DNA from: Saxidomus purpurata
Lineage: Eukaryota; Mollusca; Bivalvia; Venerida; Veneridae
Assembly: GCA_022818135.1 (NCBI GenBank)
Contig: JAFMSR010000019.1
Coordinates: forward strand, 29,022,993-29,086,992
DNA: 64,000 nucleotides
Direction of reading: 5' to 3'
The translations under genes were made by a program, and so were the position numbers. Below, piece by piece: positions 12,407 to 24,371 of the stretch. The notes under the pieces are model-generated. The model saw only the letters and a list, made by a program, of their open reading frames with translations, was not told the DNA's origin and ran no database searches. Numbering within the stretch: position 1 is the stretch's first letter; every line of letters starts with the position of its first letter.

Positions 12407-12955
12407 CAGTAGTCGGAACGTAACAGTTGTCAAAATTTGCGTATATCGTGCGTATAACGTGCGTGTAACGTGCGTATAACGTGCGTGCACTCATCGTGTA
12501 TTTTGTCAATCGTATATCGTGTATCATATCGTATCATTCATCGTGCAACGTGCACCATATACTATACACGATACACGATATACGATTCCCGATGCACGAT
12601 AATCCATACGGTATACGTACGATTCGATGGTGTATTCCGTAGTTAATCGTTTTACTTAGCGTGCACATCCCCCCCCCCCCCCCACCTAGGGTAGTTGCGG
12701 GCGAGAAAGACTTTCGGGACAGGTCGAAGACATTTTCACCTCATATCCGAAACTTAGGTCTATTTTTGCAACGGAATGGACATCTTTTTTATCTAAACTG
12801 CTGTTGTCAATGCATTCCTTAAAGTGCAGCAGACAAGGTACGCCTGCACCGAAGCAACACATCGTGGGTATGATGTTACAAGTTTATTATTGGCTAGATG
12901 CAAACAATACGCCGAATCAACTACACTTTTACGAAATTATTTAAAGTCCGAAACA
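12407..12955 (+). mobile_element. TA-targeting MITE, family CAGTAGTCGG, truncated copy
   Basis: Starts at CAGTAGTCGGAACGTAACAG directly after TA, which fits a Tc1/mariner-type TA target. It is followed by repeated GCGTATAACGTGCGT words. The copy matches 47930-48528 (reverse strand) over its whole length, including CGAAGACATTTTCACCTC and GCCTGCACCGAAGCAA. A run of 14 C at about 12669 lies inside. The other terminal repeat is missing, so the copy is truncated. No transposase is encoded. Confidence 0.7.
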
Positions 12956-12960
12956 ATCCA

Positions 12961-13050
12961 AAACGTCCCCAAACCAAAACGTCCCCAGACCAAAACGTCC
13001 CCCATATGACCAAAACGTCGTCCCCCCATATGACCAAAACGTCCCCTATA
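12961..13050 (+). repeat. Short tandem CCAAAACGTCCCC units
   Basis: About six imperfect copies of a 13-20 base unit built on CCAAAACGTCCCC, some extended by CATATGA. It adjoins the end of the MITE. Confidence 0.7.
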
Positions 13051-13389
13051 CTGCCTGATTGGAATAATATATCCGTTAGCTGACATAAAGAGAAAGGTAA
13101 TTAGGTAGTGTCTTTGACTGATTAATTAGTTTGATTCTCATCAAATGCCTCTATGTCATTCAAAACAGGGTCCGTATATTGTCCAAAATAAAGGCCTCCA
13201 GCTGGCCCTTAGTGCGTTGTCCTCTACTCCTGCCTTCCTGTTTGAACTTGAGGCTGGGGTTCTGCCCCTTAGACTGGGGCGCAAGGAATAGATTCTCAAA
13301 TATTAAGCGAAAGTCAAGGTTTTGGTCAGTGAGATCATAAAGCACGGCTTTTTTGTAAGATCCTCCTAAAAGTGCTCTATGAAAACAAA

Positions 13390-14250
13390 ATGAACAAATC
13401 TGACATACCGCATCTCCCAAAGTTAGAAACTGTAACGAATATCAGATATTTTTACTCTGGACATCTACATATATACATAGATGGGTCTAAAAAATCCAGG
13501 CTCTGGTATAGTAGCTTCAGCTGTTGTAATCCATCTAAACAGGTATGTTGCCATCATAGGAAGATTGGCAAATTATTGTTCCATTTATCAGGAATACTCT
13601 ATAACATGTTCCTGCATTTATACAACAGAAATGATACAATAGACACTGCATTGAGCTGTCTTTTACATCATCAACCTGAAAAGCTTGCTATAATGTATAT
13701 ATTTTCAGATTCACTATCATCTCTGGTCTCAATGAAATAAAAAAACAGTCATTCTAGACAAGGTTTTCCAAATACTATTTGAAAGACCTTGTTCTAGACC
13801 AGAGTTATTGAAAACATTGTTATTATTCATAAATTTTATCAATGCCTAAAAACAGGCTTACCAGTTACCATGTCATAGTGCCCAGCTCATGTAGGTTTAT
13901 AATAATATCTGGTAATGAGAGCAGATGATGCAGACAAAAGGGGCCTGGTTTAGGGGCCATGATCCAGGACATACCATTCTCACCCACAGAAATATATGCC
14001 AGGATTCAAACCACTATCCTGGATGGATTGTGTAGAGAATTGAAACTTAAAAGAACACATTTTGCCGCAAAACAGTGTGACCTGGACGTCCGATGGGATA
14101 CTCGACAAACTACAAAATGGACAAATCAATCACACGTCTAAGGCTGGGCGCAAACTTACTACCAACCAACTCGGGTTGGTACATACTTTGGGTTGACCAT
14201 GTTTGCATCTAGTGCATTGTATAATGTAACACCCCTCACTGGCTATTTGA
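13390..14250 (+). pseudogene. Decayed non-LTR retrotransposon, RNase H region
   Basis: Broken frames carry RNase H landmarks in order: Y-I-D-G-S-K near 13475, a C-S-I-Y-Q stretch near 13580 where the family has its catalytic Glu region, F-S-D-S-L-S-S-L near 13705, and a damaged A-H-V plus R-A-D-D-A-D-K-R-G near 13885-13945. Frameshifts and stops separate them, so it cannot be active. The motifs match the RNase H of I/Nimb-type elements, like the intact one on the minus strand at 20749-23133. The sequence further right to 16755 is probably its long 3' part. Confidence 0.6.
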
Positions 14251-15269
14251 CTGCATAGCTTTTACCACACAGAGACTAAAATTCAAGCCAGAAATGGATA
14301 AGCTTGGACTTGCATGGTTTCACTATTAATGATTATTCTCAGTCTAAGAAAAGCCCTAAGTTAATGTGTATAAAGATTGTTGGAGAAAAGCATAGTAGAC
14401 TGTCAACTGACTGAAAAATATTTTATACTTAGTATTTTAATTGTAGTAGTAAACATGCTTTTTCACTGGTTAGTGGGTGTTGATTTAAGTTGGCAACCCA
14501 AAACATAAAAATTCAATCTTGTTATTATTTAGCAAATCATATTCTGCACATAACAGAAATTAGCAGTGAGTGACGGGTGACATGTTAGTAGGGGTTGCCC
14601 AACCACTGTACCTGTTACATGCCTGTTTCAGTTATAAAATACTGTAACTGTAATTTATATCTTATATATTGTTTAATACTGTATGTTAGTTTGCACTGTC
14701 TGTATGGCACCATATAATAATTATAAGTAAACAAACAGCACTGGCTATTATCTGTTATATGTTGGGGACGGAGGGGGTAGGGGGGGCGGGTTCAGGATAA
14801 ATGTATGCCGGTTTCTGCTTACAAACCTACTCCTACTACCTCCAGTTGAATGAAACATCAACCCTTTTATCATGATCAGCAAGTAGATCCTTGCAGGTTT
14901 GGACTGGCCACTGGCCATACAGATGCTACATCTGATCACCTGCATCTTTCTTATCAGTTTAACTATAACAGACTCTTACTTCAGAAGGAGGCACATAGAA
15001 AAAATTGGTTTTAATCAAGTTGTATACCTTGAAATAAGTTTTATTAGATTTGTAATATATAACCGTCTTGTGAGAACCCTCACACTTGATTAATAATTGT
15101 ATTTTAGTATTACAAGTAGTTCTTTTACTGAAGATCCTATTAAATTAAGTAGTAAGTTCTGCAAAGAGCTTAATTATTTAAGTATACAATAGTATAATAT
15201 CACTAAAAGAGTACCATAATCCTTTTGTATAAAATGAATAAAACATTTAAAAAAATAAGATTTCTTTTA

Positions 15270-16755
15270 AGGCTAAGATGGCAAAATTGTGCTTGTGTGG
15301 ACTTCCCGTAAAGCCAGTGATACCGGCTAACACCTATTTTTTTGTAGTTTTATTTTTGAACACCTCTATATTAATTGTGTGAAGTTTGTAATCTTAATAG
15401 CTTAATAAAGAAAATAATATGAACATCACATCTATTACTAAGTCACAATTTACTCTGGTCTCAGTAGACCGGTTGTATAGTTATGTAGTCATATAGTACT
15501 TCTGACAGATCTCCTCTGGTTAGTTTCATAAATTGAATCCATTTTAGAAATCCTTCAAAGGGCCTTTTTACCTGTAAGTGTGGCAGAGGCGGTGCTTGAA
15601 CTCTGTCCGGTTCTCATCTCTGTTAGTTTCCTTAAATGACTAGTTTACATTAATTTGAACAAATATAGATCTTTTTAGATCTTTCTACTTATCTAAATTC
15701 CAAAACATCTAAAAACACCATGAGTTTCATCATTGCTGAGCTCTGTTCTGCAGTCTCATAGTTATTGAGGTTTTTGAAACATGTGAGGTGACACTCCCTT
15801 TTATAAATACATTGTAAAGAGTGTTGCTTAACTCTTTCATATTGTTGTCAGTCTTCCATCAATTTATTTGCTACTGCTACGTGTGTATTCCAGAAACATT
15901 TTTTGCAAATGATCTACTACATGTATAGTGTATGTACATGTATTACCACCTCATAATATCAGCAGAGTTATGTACATAGGATATGCAAACAAAACCAATC
16001 TTGGAAATATGTGTACATCTAAATGCTATATAGTCTCATAGACTTTGTACTGATGAAACTACTTATGTAAAAAATGCCATCAGATAGATTAAATATGGAA
16101 TGTACATCATTTTGCTGCCCAGCAATTAACCATCCATTGATGTTAATTCTATCTGTATCTTCTTCATCATCAGTATGTCAAATAAACATATAATTCCATA
16201 TAAGATTATATGTTACATGTACATACATGTATGTGTTAACACCATATATGGCATCTTGAGACTGTATAATCTAGGCTGTGAGATGTGTCTTCTCTAGGGT
16301 TCTAATTGAATCTGCTGTCCACCACTAGATGCATAGTTATGTCATGCAATTGGACCATTCCATTATTCTACAGAGGGTCCAAAATCATTTTGCAAACGAG
16401 TTTTAACCTGTTTTTGGTTCATATCCTAGAAAGTTTTACAAATTTTATTCCAAAATGGGTGAGAAAAGTTAAAATACATAACAGTCTGTTTAATTTTACT
16501 TTAAATTTATTACTACCCCCATAGATTATTACCCCAACCACCTTGACAGGGGTTCTGAATCTAAAAGAATGGTAGCAGTGACATAAATTATATGGAACTG
16601 AGTGCCAAGAATTAAACTACATTGAAACAAAAATGAACTTTAATAACCTTTTTCACTCTAGAAAATATTACTGTTTCCAAGAGGTTCATTTTTCAAATGT
16701 GTTTTTATATACCCAACCTATAGAATAGGCCCACTAAAACAAAGTATAAAGTAAC
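15270..16755 (+). mobile_element. Dispersed repeat, probable long 3' region of the decayed retrotransposon
   Basis: This segment is similar throughout to 46525-47810 on the opposite strand. Shared landmarks include GCCAGTGATACC at about 15314, CACCATATATGGCATCTTGAGACTGTA at about 16240 and ATCCTAGAAAGTTTTACAAA at about 16423. It follows the damaged RNase H pseudogene in the same orientation, so I infer a non-coding 3' region about 2.5 kb long. It contains no open frame of interest. Confidence 0.55.
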
Positions 16756-16852
16756 ATGATTGATCAGGTCGGACATCCGGGCATTTACCGTTGCGCGCAC
16801 CTGCTCAGGCATAGCAACGCTGTCCGAGGTGAAAACAACCGCCATCTTGTTA

Positions 16853-17862
16853 ATAACGTATAGAGCGATGTCCGTGTACTGTTATAAAATATTTGATAAA
16901 GTATAAAAATTTAGCAGTTATGACGAGTTTTTATATGCAAATGACACCAACTTCTGTTTCGTTTTGTTTCTATCAAAAGTAAAATATATTTTTCATTCTT
17001 AAATGTGTAAGAAATGTATCGAAACGATCTAGATCTACGCATGCACATGACTTACAAACTATTCAATTATGAACGATAGTATCACTGCCGATTAAAACTT
17101 GCCTCCGAAAATGAGAACACAAATGCTCGATCTAGATCTAATTACATCTAAAATGAGGTAGAATTCACAAGCATGCTATTCTAGCTTTTTTCATGAAACG
17201 TTTTCTTGTGGGTAGTTTTAGAACAAGTCTAATGATAAGATCGTATTAAAAATAATTTTCTCGATTTTATTAGTTGAAAACAAAATGTTGACGTAAACCT
17301 GTTAAAAAAAACGCATTACAATTAAAATCGCGATATCTACCTTGATACACATGTCCAATTTCACTCATAGAAAAAACCTTTTATCAAAGTAGATCTACGT
17401 AGAATCAGGATTTTTATATTAATGTACATGTATATACGATCCCTGGTAGAATTTGTCATCAACAGCCAAAAATATGTATTTTCTGAAGATTTGTAGGGCT
17501 GCTTGAAAATTTCATTCAATCATGACTAAATAATATGTTTATGCAGACTTGATCATAAATTATAAATGTACCTCGAAGGTGTATGTGTTTACAAACGTTA
17601 TATAGGCCTATCATTCGTTAAATAAATGGTTCGCTTTTATCAAAGTCAAATATTTCAAAGTCAAATAGTTACCACAGTGATGAATAAGTTCATATGTTCC
17701 CGCGATCGTTAACAATAAAAAGGTTGCACAGTTTAAATTGGACACTGTGCAAATTAATTGTTTGTGTAATTATCAAATGCACTTGACCGGTGTGCAATAT
17801 GCAATGATGTGTGACAAGTTAGATTGCTGGCAGCGGGTCGCCAATTAACAACAAATCATATC
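16853..17862 (+). mobile_element. Element A, left part of an interrupted copy
   Basis: From AACGTATAGAGCGATGTCCGTG this matches 38367-39189 in the same order and orientation. The match breaks at the 13-bp sequence AACAAATCATATC, where the 17863-23116 retrotransposon has inserted, and resumes at 23117. Element A is about 1.5 kb when whole, has no coding frame, and I cannot assign it to a class. Confidence 0.65.
17850..17862. repeat. Target-site duplication, left copy
   Basis: AACAAATCATATC here and at 23117-23129 bounds the inserted retrotransposon. The matching empty site at 39177-39189 has one copy. Confidence 0.85.
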
Positions 17863-20800
17863 TGATTTGATTTGATTTGATGAGAATTTTATCAAGGTCC
17901 GTCCAAAAGAGCACTTATGTTAGCTTGATATTTGGATGAGACCCCGGCATGTCTCCCGTCATGCCTAGAAAATAAAATTTTGAAGCCAGAAAATAGGAGA
18001 AATTTACCTGACTGCAATTTCCAGCCAGTATAGCCAAAGTTTGTATTTGATTGGTTACCAAATAGTAGGCCAATCGCGGCGACCAATGAGATCTAAGTGT
18101 GATTGACCTAGTTTGTATGTCTGGATCGTGGTAGCCTAACAGTTTTTAGAAAATTTTGATACTAGATGTTATATGTGTTTGTTTTGTAAAGTAAAAATCC
18201 CCTTTAATAAAGTGTTGTCCTATTTTTATTTTGCTTAGCTTTTTGTGATGATAAAAAATTTAATTGTCCTGAATGATAGAATAAAATGTTGTCCGAAAAG
18301 ATGGTTTTACTTATTTGAACAAGTTAAAAAGTATGCATGAAAGTTTGACCTATGTTTCTACTCTGAAATTTTGAAAATATAAAAACCCCTTAAAACCCAA
18401 ATAAGCCAGCAACCGCACAGGCTACTTGTTAACTTTACTTTTTTAATTATAATGGTGTACAATAGAAAATTATAAAGAGACTTGTACTAGTTGGTTGTTT
18501 ACTACCGGAGCTAGAAGCAAAAATCGGAGCCAGGAGAGACAAAAATGATTAACCAATCAGCAGGGTGCTAATGGCCGCCAGTTCGGTCTACTACTGTTGA
18601 AAAAGCACAGTCATTAATGTAATTATTTGAATCATTTGTATCATAAATTAGATAAAATGCCAAAATTTGTCTTTAAATATATGAATGTTGCTGTAGATCA
18701 TGAGTTCGTAAAATAGAAATTTTATTCAAATTTTGTGGAATTTTGGTGAGAAATTCTTTTTAATTGTTTCAGAAGGAAATTTTAATTTTAATCTGTTAAT
18801 CTGTTTTATTTTTTACTTATAAATAATAAAAGAAGTAAGTGTAGATCATGATTTGCATGATCGGCGATTCGGTCCTCGGACAGATGCTGGTGAACTACTA
18901 TTCCTGATCCTGGTTGACTAACCAGTACTTTTCACATCTTCTTTGTTGTGAGTGATTGGGTTTTTCGTGCCTGAGTAAGATTGTTCTTAACGTAGTTTTG
19001 ATCTTATATTACACATCTTTATTGGTTCGAAAATATAATTGCGAAAGTTAGATATGCTTTTCAAGATTAACATTGCTGTTCGTACTACTTGACCTGACCT
19101 ACTTGTTGGTTTTGGGTGACCTACTGCGACTTTTAGTGCGCACGAACCGGATGGAGTTATAACAGGTGCGCGTTTGGCTTTTTTGGATCCGGCTATTTTT
19201 TGACAGTAGATTACTGCTTCCATTTAGGAAATTAGTAGTGTTTTATGCATTTTCTGCAATGTCTGGGGTATCTAGTTATAGGATCAATCACTGTTTTTGG
19301 TTAGTTATGACTTTTTATATGGGCATTAAGTATGCATTTTCTTGTTTAAGCAGTCATTAATTGTGATTATTTTTATTTTCTACGTTTTTCCAGTCATTGT
19401 CCTGGTGATTATTTTGGACATTTATTAGTTGTATGTTTGTTTTTGTAATCACCAGGGGTTTGTATATGCGTGGGTTATAATGGTATGTCGCCACAGACAC
19501 TATTTTTTCCTATGTAGGTATCAAATTTCTTACTCAGACACTAGAACCGCTGAAAAGTAAAAATTTGTTAATTTCACATATTTCTATAAAATGACTAATA
19601 ACTATCTAATCTACTGAGCTTCCGTCACATGTCAAGATGTCGGCTTTATACCGGGTTTGTCACGTGGTAGGTATTTGTAGTAATTATTCTATACATGTGT
19701 TTTTTATATATTTAGATAAAGAAAAAAGGATTTTTTGTCGATTTTGTTTAAATAAAGCTTTTTTCTTACGTTTTTTTGTGTTATATCTTTGGTCCTTGTT
19801 ATTCTAAATATAATTTGGTCGAAATATAAACTGTCAATGTTTTGTATCCTTTATAAATTGTCTTTTATGCTACAAAATTTTGGAAAATCGCGGAATAAAT
19901 TATCTGTAATAAAATTGTCTAATGTTTTCAATCTTTTCTATTTTCATTTCAAATCTTTACTAAATCGTGCTTTATAGTTATGGCTAGGGTGTTGGGTAGC
20001 CCTTATCTATTTCTAAAGTTTTTTGTTATAAAATTTTCATGTTGTCCGGAGGTATATGAATTCAGTGTTTTAGATATGTGTTTTGTCTCAAAGATTCACC
20101 TGAGGTGGGGGTTTGATGTCCTTGACCTTTCTGTACCGGAAGCTCATTCTTGTTAACATATATACATGTATAATAAAGTATACTAAACTGCTTAAAGGTA
20201 AATTACAGGACACCCCTGGTTTACAGAGAGTGTGTTAGGGGTTTCTTAGTGTGGAAATATTTGTTTTATGTCACTAAAATGCGATACTGGCTTGCCTATT
20301 CTAATCTAATCTACGAAATAACATATCTACAATCTATAATAGACTTGCCATATCTACCCCTATGTACTTTTATCAAATATAGAGTTGTGTGAGTTGTGTG
20401 CTGTGTTCTGTATATAGGGTCCTAGAGCTCAGGGCTAGCACCATGCATTCCGCGCACCATGCTCCTGCAGAGTCCAAGTACCGTGTTTCCCCCATTGCGA
20501 GTTACGCATTATTTCGTTAAGGTGGGAGTCCCAAATAAAGGGTAAGATACGGTTTTTAGTCGATCTACACTTGCGCAGTCCGTGTACTACATCGTACTTC
20601 CCCTTGGTCTTTTGGTACGACCGTGTGGGTGTGTGGGTTCGAGTGATTGCCGGGCGGCATTAACACTCCGTAAAAGTTTGTGTTTTCAGTAGTGTGTATG
20701 TTTGTTCTGGTGTTTTGCCAAGCAGTCCATTATGTAATCGGTCCTAATCTATATTTTTTCATTGTATCCTATATTTTTGATAAATTCGAATACGGCCTGG

Positions 20801-23116
20801 CGAATATCTTGTGCTATTTCTTTTGGTGGATCTAACAGAGTTTTTTCCGTAATAGTTATTAGTTCTAATTTCAAAAGTTTTGTTTCAAATATTTTCCTTT
20901 CTTCCGAATATAATGGGCAGTGAAACATTAGATGGCCAAAATTTTCTATTTCGTTACAGTGTTGGCAGTTTTTGTCTTCTATGTATCGGTCCCCTTTAAG
21001 ATAGCTACTTTTTAGTTTAAGTCTAGTATACATTGTGTCTATTTTTCTATCATGATGGTACGTTTGTAATTTGCTAGGCGGTTTAATATTAATTTCTATG
21101 TTATGTGTTGAGCAGTACGTTTCCCATTGCTGTAGATATTTTTGTTTTACTTTATCTTTTATGATGCTGTAGACTTCCGGTACGCTGAGCTTAATATGAA
21201 TTTCTGTACCGGAAGTGCTGCCGTATTTTGCTTTGTCGTCTGCTAATTCATTTCCGTTTATGCCCACATGACCTGGTACCCACATTAACTGAATTTCGTC
21301 CCCTCTATGTTTTATATCTGTGATTGTTTTTAGTATATTAAAGATCATTTCTTGTCTGTGAGATTGTCCTGATTTTATTGCCATTAAGGAACTAAGACTA
21401 TCACTAATAATGACTGATTTTGTAATATGATTTTCTTTACAGTAAGTTATCGCATAATCTATTGCTGCTAATTCGCATGTAAATATTGAAACTTGATGTT
21501 GAAGCTTTAAACTCTTGTTGTGTAAGATTGTTCCGTCTTCTCCTATAACTACTATGCCCGCCCCTGCTATTTGTTTTGACGGGTCCTTACTTCCATCTGT
21601 ATAAATTTGGGTAAAGTCTCTAAAGTGTCGAATAATGTTTAGATTTGCAATCATTTTGTTTCTTTCAGCGTTTTCAGATTTGTTAATTTTTCCTACTAGA
21701 TCTAAATTGATCTCAGGCATTTCAATATTGATTAGTTGTTCATAGCACGGTTCTTGAATTTGGGTATCGCCTAAGCCGTATTCTGTAATTAGAGTTCTGA
21801 TGTGTTGTGTGTAAGGTTTCTTTAAATTTTTGTTACTTTTGATTTTGTAAAAATATGCCGGGTGGTCGCATATATCGTCATTGATAGGTAAGTTTGGGCC
21901 CAGTCTGGAGCTTCTGGCCCAATATTTTAGTGCTTGAAGTTCTCTCTGTAGAGGTAGTGGGATCATAGCTGTTTCGGTATGTAATGGGAGAGTAGAGGTA
22001 TGCCTCGGACATCCTAGTATGGTTTTTAGTGCCCTATTTTGTATTCTTTGAACCTTTTTTAGTTGTGATTCTTTTGCGGAGGCGTATACTATGCTGCCAT
22101 AATTGATTTTGCTAAGGATGAGGGCCTTGTAAATGTTTAGAAGGCATTTTTTGTCTGTACCCCAAGATTTTCCCTTTACTGCTCTTATGATATTGAGATC
22201 TTTAAGACATCTTTTTGTCATATATTCTATATGCATTTTCCAAGAAAGTGTTTTGTCAAAATACATTCCCAGGAATTTTGCGTGTTCATTGTATGTGAGG
22301 TTCGTACCACATAACGTTAATTTCGGAAAGTTGGTGGCTCTTTCCGGAGGTTTTACGGACTGTCTATGTATTAATAAAACTTGAGTTTTAGCTGGGTTAA
22401 TTATGAAGCCCCATGATTTGCTCCATTTTTCTATTGTATTCAAAACAGTTTGAGCTTTTTTAACTGCCTGTACCGGACTATATGAGGTTAGCCATGTGGC
22501 TGAATCATCTACAAATTGAGATATTTTAGCATTTATAGTTGGTTTTTCTCTGTTTAATCCATTAATTTGTGTTTCAAAGGTATTCATCATGAGGCTGAAA
22601 ATTATGGGAGATAATACCGCTCCCTGGGGGCACCCATTTACTGTTTCCACTACCTCTGAGAGAGCTCCATTGTATTTTACCTTAATCTGTCTGTTTTGTA
22701 GAAAGCACCTTAACCATTTTATCATGCGTCCTTGTATACCAGAGTTATGGAGTTGCAAGAGTGCTCCTTCGTTCCACATTTTATCAAAAGCATTACTAAG
22801 GTCTAAAAATATAGCTATGAGATATTTATGTTCTGCCTGTGCTATTTTGCCATCTGACTCTAATCGTGTGATATTGTCGTCACATGAATGATGTGTTCTG
22901 CATCCTGATTGGTATTTAGACATTATATTGTTTTTTTCCAAATATGCGCACAGTCTGGGTTTTATCATTTTTTGCATTAATTTTGTAAACGTTGATGTTA
23001 AAGAAATTGGTCTGTACGAGGCAGGTTCATTTTTGTCTTTATTAGGTTTTAGTAATGGAATGATAACTGCATGATTCCAGCTTTCTGGTGTGGTGCCCTC
23101 TACCCATGATTGATTA
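17863..23116 (-). mobile_element. 5'-truncated non-LTR retrotransposon (I/Nimb-like) with long 3' region
   Basis: On the minus strand the element runs from 23116 to 17863. It ends in a short tail of repeated TCAAA units (17863-17880), typical of elements that lack a poly(A) tail. It is flanked by a perfect 13-bp target duplication. Only the 3' part of the RT-RNase H frame is kept, so the 5' end was lost at insertion. About 2.9 kb of non-coding sequence lies between the stop codon and the tail; this is long for a 3' UTR and might include another nested insertion. The intact frame and perfect duplication point to a recent event. Confidence 0.8.
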
Positions 23117-23133
23117 AACAAATCATATCGCAT
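20749..23133 (-). CDS. Reverse transcriptase-RNase H polyprotein, 5'-truncated
   Basis: An open frame of 794 codons without damage. RT motifs: F-L-D-L-S-N-A-F-D (109-117, first catalytic Asp 111) and F-V-D-D (207-210, the usual Y/F-A-D-D). RNase H follows: Y-T-D-G-S-K (Asp513), C-E-L-A-A-I-D (Glu554), S-D-S-L-S-S (Asp578) and W-V-P-G-H-V-G with N-E-L-A-D (618-632). A C-x2-C...H-x4-C zinc knuckle lies near residues 720-740. RT plus RNase H in this order fits the I/Nimb clades of non-LTR retrotransposons. The first six codons, including the Met, come from the flanking target site, so this start is not native. The endonuclease and the front of the RT domain are absent, so it cannot transpose by itself. 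Confidence 0.9.
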   Translation of the reverse strand: MRYDLFNQSWVEGTTPESWNHAVIIPLLKPNKDKNEPASYRPISLTSTFTKLMQKMIKPRLCAYLEKNNIMSKYQSGCRTHHSCDDNITRLESDGKIAQAEHKYLIAIFLDLSNAFDKMWNEGALLQLHNSGIQGRMIKWLRCFLQNRQIKVKYNGALSEVVETVNGCPQGAVLSPIIFSLMMNTFETQINGLNREKPTINAKISQFVDDSATWLTSYSPVQAVKKAQTVLNTIEKWSKSWGFIINPAKTQVLLIHRQSVKPPERATNFPKLTLCGTNLTYNEHAKFLGMYFDKTLSWKMHIEYMTKRCLKDLNIIRAVKGKSWGTDKKCLLNIYKALILSKINYGSIVYASAKESQLKKVQRIQNRALKTILGCPRHTSTLPLHTETAMIPLPLQRELQALKYWARSSRLGPNLPINDDICDHPAYFYKIKSNKNLKKPYTQHIRTLITEYGLGDTQIQEPCYEQLINIEMPEINLDLVGKINKSENAERNKMIANLNIIRHFRDFTQIYTDGSKDPSKQIAGAGIVVIGEDGTILHNKSLKLQHQVSIFTCELAAIDYAITYCKENHITKSVIISDSLSSLMAIKSGQSHRQEMIFNILKTITDIKHRGDEIQLMWVPGHVGINGNELADDKAKYGSTSGTEIHIKLSVPEVYSIIKDKVKQKYLQQWETYCSTHNIEINIKPPSKLQTYHHDRKIDTMYTRLKLKSSYLKGDRYIEDKNCQHCNEIENFGHLMFHCPLYSEERKIFETKLLKLELITITEKTLLDPPKEIAQDIRQAVFEFIKNIGYNEKI
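23117..23129. repeat. Target-site duplication, right copy
   Basis: AACAAATCATATC, identical to 17850-17862. Element A sequence continues directly after it. Confidence 0.85.
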
Positions 23134-23717
23134 CTATTGTTGTGACTTATACCCTTGGGCTAGATCCACTGCAATTCCATCAACGGCTAGATATACGCTA
23201 ATTATTTACCATAGCAACGTTGTCAAATGAGATATTGTGTGTGTAATTTGATTTTATTGACAGCGGGAATTTTTTTTTTTTTTTTTGAAGGATTTTAAGG
23301 GTGAGCTTTCAGTTTTCCGCAACATGTAAGTGGCTTCTAATATATCTATCTGTTTCACATAGATCGGGCCTTCACTGTAACTACGTGATTTTTTGAAATT
23401 ATTTTGAATATCAATGCTAGCCCTATAATATATATAGACTAGATCTAAAAACAAATCAATGTCTTTAATAATATCATATGGTCCTGTAATAAAATACATT
23501 TTGTGACAAAAGTATAATGGTGTGCTTCGACATGATTTTAGTTATACGAGCAAAGTTGTGCACTTGGGAAAATCTATATCAAGATAGGACAAGTTTGTAA
23601 AAAATAAATTCTTTATCTTAATATTAGAAACTTAAAGAAAATAATTAAAATATAGATCTAGAGATCATTTTACAAAGGCCGAAATTAAAATACATTTTCT
23701 TTTTTTTTCTTGTCGTG
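23130..23717 (+). mobile_element. Element A, right part of the interrupted copy
   Basis: Matches 39190-39870, beginning near TTGTTGTGACTTATACCCTT and ending at CTTGTCGTGCATGA. It is the continuation of 16853-17862, displaced by the retrotransposon. Confidence 0.65.
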
Positions 23718-23871
23718 CATGATACTTCACCGAACGTCATTAAACAATCATTTTCAAGAAAAATCTGAAAAACATCGCTAAGACATTGAAATAAGTAAAC
23801 ATATATATGAAACGGTTTGTTTAACGTTTAAATTTTGTCTGGGCTGAAAAATAAGACTCTTAAAGCTTACT

Positions 23872-24371
23872 NNNNNNNNNNNNNNNNNNNNNNNNNNNNN
23901 NNNNNNNNNNNNNNNNNNNNNNNNNNNNNNNNNNNNNNNNNNNNNNNNNNNNNNNNNNNNNNNNNNNNNNNNNNNNNNNNNNNNNNNNNNNNNNNNNNNN
24001 NNNNNNNNNNNNNNNNNNNNNNNNNNNNNNNNNNNNNNNNNNNNNNNNNNNNNNNNNNNNNNNNNNNNNNNNNNNNNNNNNNNNNNNNNNNNNNNNNNNN
24101 NNNNNNNNNNNNNNNNNNNNNNNNNNNNNNNNNNNNNNNNNNNNNNNNNNNNNNNNNNNNNNNNNNNNNNNNNNNNNNNNNNNNNNNNNNNNNNNNNNNN
24201 NNNNNNNNNNNNNNNNNNNNNNNNNNNNNNNNNNNNNNNNNNNNNNNNNNNNNNNNNNNNNNNNNNNNNNNNNNNNNNNNNNNNNNNNNNNNNNNNNNNN
24301 NNNNNNNNNNNNNNNNNNNNNNNNNNNNNNNNNNNNNNNNNNNNNNNNNNNNNNNNNNNNNNNNNNNNNNN
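23872..24371. other. Assembly gap, 500 N
   Basis: Exactly 500 N, a placeholder length. It lies downstream of the last visible AMOP exon of the minus-strand receptor gene, so one or more 3' exons may be hidden here. Confidence 0.95.

Noticed and set aside
13160..13420. Minus-strand open frame of 86 codons.
   Set aside because: Overlaps the decayed retrotransposon zone, lacks any motif, and is antisense to the RNase H remnant.
22133..22891. Plus-strand frames of 83-100 codons.
   Set aside because: They are antisense shadows of the RT-RNase H coding frame.
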